DNA of 64,000 nt from Paenibacillus baekrokdamisoli. GTDB lineage: Bacteria; Bacillota; Bacilli; Paenibacillales; Paenibacillaceae. The DNA is taken from positions 4,543,501 to 4,607,500 of the forward strand of contig NZ_AP019308.1 of assembly GCF_003945345.1 (NCBI RefSeq), in the 5' to 3' direction. The notes below the pieces were generated by a model, which was given only the letters and a program-made list of their open reading frames with translations, ran no database searches and had not been told where the DNA came from. Made by a program: the position numbers and the translations under genes. Within the stretch, counting starts at the first letter, position 1. Every line of letters starts with the position of its first letter. Below, piece after piece: positions 60,568 to 64,000 of this stretch.

Positions 60568-61407
60568 ATGCTAAAAGGTTATCGTCTAGACAGCAAACGC
60601 AGTATATCGCTAGGGGACTACAATCCCGAGGATACAGCTGATTTTAAGGACAAGGAAGAAATTGCGGAGGCTTTTGAGAAGCTGAAAGAACAGCTCCAGG
60701 ATGAACAGGAGAAGCTCTTTGCCAGTAAAGCCAATAGTGTCCTGATCTTGTTTCAAGGTATGGACTGCAGCGGCAAGGACGGGGTAATTAGGAAGGTGCT
60801 GGGAGGCCTGAATCCTCAAGGCTTCCGTGCGGAGAGCTTCAAGCAGCCAACGGCTGATGAAGCGGCGCATGACTTCCTTTGGCGAACGCATAAGGTAACG
60901 CCGCCCAAAGGATATATAACCGCTTTTAACCGCTCCTACTACGAGGAAGTGCTGATCACTAAGGTTCATGGACTTATCGATCAGGAAGAAGTAGACAAAC
61001 GTCTTAAGCATATCCAACATTTCGAGAAGCTCTTATTGGATAACGGTACATTGGTTATTAAGCTCTTCCTGCATATTTCTCCTGAATTCCAACTGGACAA
61101 GATCAAAGAACGGATGGAGAATCCAGAGAAGCTGTGGAAGTTTGATCCGAGCGATTTGCAGGAACGCCGATACTGGAAAGATTATATGAAGGCGTACCAG
61201 CATGCTTTTAAATCGACTGGCACTAAACGAAATCCATGGTATATCGTTCCAGCCAACCATCGCTGGTTCCGTGATTACCTTGTTCTGCGGATCATTGTAT
61301 CCTCACTTCGTGAATTGAATTTGTCCTACCCTAAGATCGATCTCAGCCATTTCAACTCTTTCGATGAGAAAGGCAGCCCTGAACTGATCACACCGAATAA
61401 TTCTTAA
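60568..61407 (+). CDS. Polyphosphate kinase 2 (PPK2) family
   Basis: Transfers phosphate between polyphosphate and nucleoside phosphates in the cytoplasm. The 279-residue product has the PPK2 Walker A LILFQGMDCSGKDGVIRKVLGGLNPQGFRAESFKQPT (residues 65-101), the lid/Walker B region GYITAFNRSYYEEVLITKVHGL, LVIKLFLHISPEFQ and the C-terminal NPWYIVPANHRWFRDYLVLRII. It is of the one-domain class; whether it prefers ADP or AMP (or runs backward to AMP) cannot be told. CGAAGGAG precedes the ATG. Single gene with its own terminator. Confidence 0.93.
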   Translation: MLKGYRLDSKRSISLGDYNPEDTADFKDKEEIAEAFEKLKEQLQDEQEKLFASKANSVLILFQGMDCSGKDGVIRKVLGGLNPQGFRAESFKQPTADEAAHDFLWRTHKVTPPKGYITAFNRSYYEEVLITKVHGLIDQEEVDKRLKHIQHFEKLLLDNGTLVIKLFLHISPEFQLDKIKERMENPEKLWKFDPSDLQERRYWKDYMKAYQHAFKSTGTKRNPWYIVPANHRWFRDYLVLRIIVSSLRELNLSYPKIDLSHFNSFDEKGSPELITPNNS

Positions 61408-61448
61408 CCACTCCAATATCGTGTTCCCCACAAGCTGTAAACAGAAAT

Positions 61449-61497
61449 AGACCCCGGCCTATTATTGTTCCATTCCAACAATAATAGGCCAGGGTCT
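61449..61497. terminator. Bidirectional terminator after PPK2
   Basis: AGACCCCGGCCTATTATTGTT pairs with AACAATAATAGGCCAGGGTCT (one or two mismatches) around a 7-base loop. Serves the converging PPK2 and GyrI-like genes. Confidence 0.85.
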
Positions 61498-61539
61498 ATC
61501 GTCTTTAATCCTTTGATGAAAGCTCTCTAGCGGAGCTTC

Positions 61540-62019
61540 TTAGAGCTTCTTCACAGGAGCGTAGATCACATAATCATACTCTTTGATTTCGTCAGCTGGA
61601 ATGTCGAAAGGGTTGATGGGTTTCAGTGGGTTAGCTTCAACACTATACGATCCCTTGGAGATGTCTTTCTCATAGCCATTCGCTGTGATCCATTCATTCA
61701 AGAAAGTATAGCTGTCTTCCATATGCTTCTTGTCGCCATGCACTTTAATGGTTGCATAGAGCTTAGTAGGGACAACGAATTTCTCTGCTCCTCTTGGCAC
61801 CATATCTGTATCCAACTCCACGCCAACGTGAAGCTCCTTCACGCCAGAGGCCCACTGCCATTCCGGTACGAAGACGTAGCCTATATTCCTGTTATTCCAT
61901 GAGCGTCCTTCTAACTTCTTCTGCAATAAATGCCAGCCTCTTCTTACTTCATGACCATCGCCACCTACTTTAATAGCAATCGTCTTCATTTCAGCTCTCT
62001 CGATAACTTGAACTTCCAT
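61540..62019 (-). CDS. GyrI-like / AraC effector-binding domain protein
   Basis: Stand-alone small-molecule-binding domain of 159 residues: VQVIERAEMKTIAIKVGGDGHEVRRGWHLLQKKL at the N-terminus, VFVPEWQWASGVKELHVGVELDTDMVPRGAEKFVVPTKLYATIKVHG in the middle, and the closing EYDYVIYAPVKKL. Relatives bind hydrophobic cations or act as gyrase inhibitors (GyrI, BmrR C-terminus). No DNA-binding domain is attached. The ATG at 62019 is chosen because GGAGG is 7 bases upstream; an ATG two codons earlier lies too close to that site. Single gene. Confidence 0.85.
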   Translation of the reverse strand: MEVQVIERAEMKTIAIKVGGDGHEVRRGWHLLQKKLEGRSWNNRNIGYVFVPEWQWASGVKELHVGVELDTDMVPRGAEKFVVPTKLYATIKVHGDKKHMEDSYTFLNEWITANGYEKDISKGSYSVEANPLKPINPFDIPADEIKEYDYVIYAPVKKL

Positions 62020-62272
62020 ATTCATTCCTCCATTGGCGATATCATTTTTCCTGTCTCCGTTACGTTTACAGATCAGCATTTACTTTAACCTTATCTGCCC
62101 ATAAAGGCAAATTAAATACCTACATTTAATCTTTCTACTAAAAGAGTTACTGGTCACCGCTCACTAATCATTACCTTTTCCTTTACCCTCATCGACAATT
62201 TAGTACTCCCTTTGGCTGAATCGAACAGGTACATTTATGTGCTCATAAGAACCGATTAGGGCTATTTTCCGA

Positions 62273-62301
62273 TTGACAATTAGCATCATCGGGAGTATAA
62301 C
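62273..62301 (+). promoter_or_regulatory. ilvA promoter
   Basis: TTGACA (62273-62278), 17-base spacer, TATAAC (62296-62301). Transcription would start near 62308, just before the T-box leader. The 250 bases upstream (62020-62272) show no gene or clear signal. Confidence 0.75.
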
Positions 62302-62319
62302 AAGAATATTCAGAAAAAT

Positions 62320-62640
62320 TTAAACTCGTTGATGGGAACACGTATGTTTGATCAGGCATTCCACAGAGAATCGGCGCTCCGCTGCAAGCCGATGTTTGCC
62401 TACGAATGATGCATCCTCCCTAAGAAGCCGCGCTGAACAACCTTGGTCATGAATCTACGCCAGTCTATTGTGCGTTATCGTTCAAGGGGTACAGGTAAGC
62501 ACGGACGGTATCCACCGTTACATGGAGCGCGTATGATTGTACGTGACAAAGAGCCGAATGCATCTAACCATTAGCGTGCATACGGAAGTAGGGTGGTAAC
62601 GCGAGTTCAATCTCGTCCCTTGAGGGGACGGGATTTTTTT
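62320..62640 (+). ncRNA. T-box leader of ilvA
   Basis: The tRNA-binding T-box AGGGTGGTAACGCG is at 62590-62603. A terminator follows: CGTCCC-loop-GGGACG (62614-62630) with TTTTTTT to 62640. Upstream, the stem I apical region is recognisable as AGAGAATCGGC...GCTGCAAGCCGAT (about 62373-62396). The specifier codon lies in GAATGATGCATCC (62404-62416), but I could not fix it: ATC (62413-62415) would give Ile, as expected for ilvA, while alignment of ATCC with the tyrS leader points to TGC. Uncharged tRNA should favour the antiterminator and switch ilvA on. Confidence 0.88.
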
Positions 62641-62682
62641 GTTGTCTTACAAATGAAGGAGAAAAGGGAGAGACTGATTCAT

Positions 62683-63957
62683 ATGGGGAACGAATATAAT
62701 GATTATCAAGCTTATACGGTAGGCCTAACCGAAATTGCACAGGCTCAGATGCATGTAAAAGAAGTAGCTGCCCGCACACCCTTACAGCATAATCGGGTAT
62801 TATCCAGCCGTTATGGCTGCACCGTGCTGCTCAAGCGTGAAGATCTTCAAGTCGTTCGCTCCTTCAAGCTTCGTGGTGCCTATCATCTGATCAAATCTTT
62901 GCCAGCAGATAGACTCGCTCGCGGCGTGGTATGTGCAAGCGCCGGCAATCATGCGCAAGGTGTCGCTTATTCCTGCCAAACCCTTGGCATTCCCGGTAAA
63001 ATCTATATGCCAAGCACGACCCCGCGTCAAAAGGTGAATCAGGTTGCCTTTTTCGGAGGTCCTGACGTAGAGATCATTCTCACTGGTGATACGTTCGATG
63101 ATGCATTCAGCGAAGCCATTATCGCTAGCCGCAAGGATGACCTTGCCTTCATCCATCCCTTCGACGATCCGAAGATCATTGCCGGCAATGGAACCATCGG
63201 CAAAGAAATCATGGAAGCTGTTGAATCCGAACCTGATTTCATCTTCGTGACGGTTGGCGGAGGCGGCCTGGCCGCTGGTGTCGGTGCCTATGTGAAAGCC
63301 GTCTCCCCGAATACGAAGCTCATCGGCGTAGAGCCAGAGGGTGCCCCTTCTATGCGAGCTTCGCTTGATGCCGGAGAAGTGATCACACTTAACACGATTG
63401 ATAAATTTGTTGATGGTGCAGCAGTCAAGCGCGTTGGTGAAATAACCTTCCGCATGTGCCGGGACTTCCTTGATGATATCGTCCTCGTCCCCGAAGGCAA
63501 AGTATGTACGACGATACTTGATCTGTATAACGAGAATGCCATTGTAGCTGAACCCGCAGGTGCGCTTCCGATTGCAGCCCTTGATCTATATCGTGACCAA
63601 ATCGCTGGAAAAACGGTGGTTTGTGTCGTTAGCGGCGGTAATAATGATGTTGATCGCATGCAGGAAATTAAGGAACGCTCCCTCGTGTTCGAAGGCTTGA
63701 AGCATTATTTCATGGTTAACTTTCCGCAGCGGGCTGGTGCATTACGCGAATTCCTTGATCAGGTTCTTGGCCCGGATGATGATATCACTCGCTTCGAATA
63801 TACGAAGAAGCATAATAAGGACAATGGGCCGGCCTTAGTCGGCATTGAGCTGAAGCATCGTCTAGACTATGAAGCGCTTGTGGAGCGTATGAATAATAAA
63901 GGACTTCAGTTCGTTGAACTAAATAAAGATCCCGTTCTATTTAATCTGTTGATTTGA
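62683..63957 (+). CDS. ilvA: Threonine ammonia-lyase (threonine dehydratase)
   Basis: PLP enzyme that deaminates threonine to 2-oxobutanoate, first step of isoleucine synthesis. The 424-residue product has the PLP lysine in VVRSFKLRGAYHLI (near residue 64), SAGNHAQGVAYSCQTLGI, the phosphate loop VTVGGGGLAAGVGAYVKAV (near 190), CVVSGGNNDVDRMQEI, and one short C-terminal ACT-like regulatory domain (HYFMVNFPQRAGALREFLDQVLG). This one-domain regulatory form is usual in Bacillota. The ATG at 62683 follows GGGAG (62666-62670) at a slightly long 12-base spacing; the longer frame runs back through the T-box terminator. Controlled by the T-box leader. Confidence 0.96.
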   Translation: MGNEYNDYQAYTVGLTEIAQAQMHVKEVAARTPLQHNRVLSSRYGCTVLLKREDLQVVRSFKLRGAYHLIKSLPADRLARGVVCASAGNHAQGVAYSCQTLGIPGKIYMPSTTPRQKVNQVAFFGGPDVEIILTGDTFDDAFSEAIIASRKDDLAFIHPFDDPKIIAGNGTIGKEIMEAVESEPDFIFVTVGGGGLAAGVGAYVKAVSPNTKLIGVEPEGAPSMRASLDAGEVITLNTIDKFVDGAAVKRVGEITFRMCRDFLDDIVLVPEGKVCTTILDLYNENAIVAEPAGALPIAALDLYRDQIAGKTVVCVVSGGNNDVDRMQEIKERSLVFEGLKHYFMVNFPQRAGALREFLDQVLGPDDDITRFEYTKKHNKDNGPALVGIELKHRLDYEALVERMNNKGLQFVELNKDPVLFNLLI

Positions 63958-64000
63958 GACACTTTGCTCGAGCACCCACAATCCAATCCGATTGGCGGGT

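Overview
The window looks like chromosomal DNA of a Paenibacillus-type Firmicute (Bacillota). The evidence is an SLH-anchored giant surface protein, a YesM/YesN two-component pair with an Lpl-type sugar ABC transporter, several AraC regulators, an AraR-type GntR/LacI repressor, a perfect Bacillus-type PerR box, CcpA cre-like sites, a T-box leader, strong AGGAGG ribosome binding sites and GTG/TTG starts. No rRNA, tRNA, CRISPR array or prophage was seen. The only mobile element with a gene is one IS1595-type transposase.

Layout. 1-3.3 kb: guanylate-kinase-like protein, alpha/beta hydrolase, and a secreted-looking protein built of 12-residue MFPGGPGGTGGG repeats. 3.3-7.8 kb: L-arabinose locus (araR, araD, araB; no araA) with an AraR operator lying inside the araD promoter and large tandem repeats in the leaders. 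7.8-14.2 kb: small membrane protein, secreted HVHP protein, galU, a PerR-controlled trxB-dps pair, a decayed AraC gene and a MATE pump. 14.5-18.5 kb: ABC-F ATPase, a shortened pyruvate kinase and an AraC regulator. 18.9-24.2 kb: SLH protein interrupted at a C8 tract, beta-propeller protein, divergent SRAP protein, AraC regulator. 24.4-36 kb: carbohydrate uptake system (binding protein and two permeases), divergent sensor kinase and response regulator, VOC protein, IS1595 transposase, GH78 alpha-L-rhamnosidase. 36.2-39.5 kb: MerR regulator with a MerR-type promoter in front of an esterase, methionine aminopeptidase, two small proteins. 39.6-53.1 kb: a complete fatty-acid beta-oxidation block (thioesterase, fadD, fadE, fadA, fadN, fadF on one strand; etfB-etfA divergent). 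53.2-64 kb: Dabb protein, a 2030-residue SLH surface protein with a glycosidase-like core, PPK2 polyphosphate kinase, GyrI-like protein, and T-box-controlled ilvA.

The genes mostly serve carbon scavenging: arabinose and rhamnose-containing glycans, surface polysaccharide binding, and fatty acids, with catabolite-repression-like sites near several of them.

The most unusual content is non-coding. Five dispersed copies of an approximately 125-190 bp element (near 5.2, 14.35, 18.6, 23.1 and 37.8 kb) keep two helices by compensatory base changes while the segments between the helices are almost invariant, which is the signature of a structured RNA or a hairpin-based mobile element. Separately, five operons or genes each carry their own private tandem repeat (37, 79, 49, 48 and 32 bp units) immediately upstream of a start codon. 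Several enzymes lack residues their families normally need (pyruvate kinase, SRAP protein, esterase).
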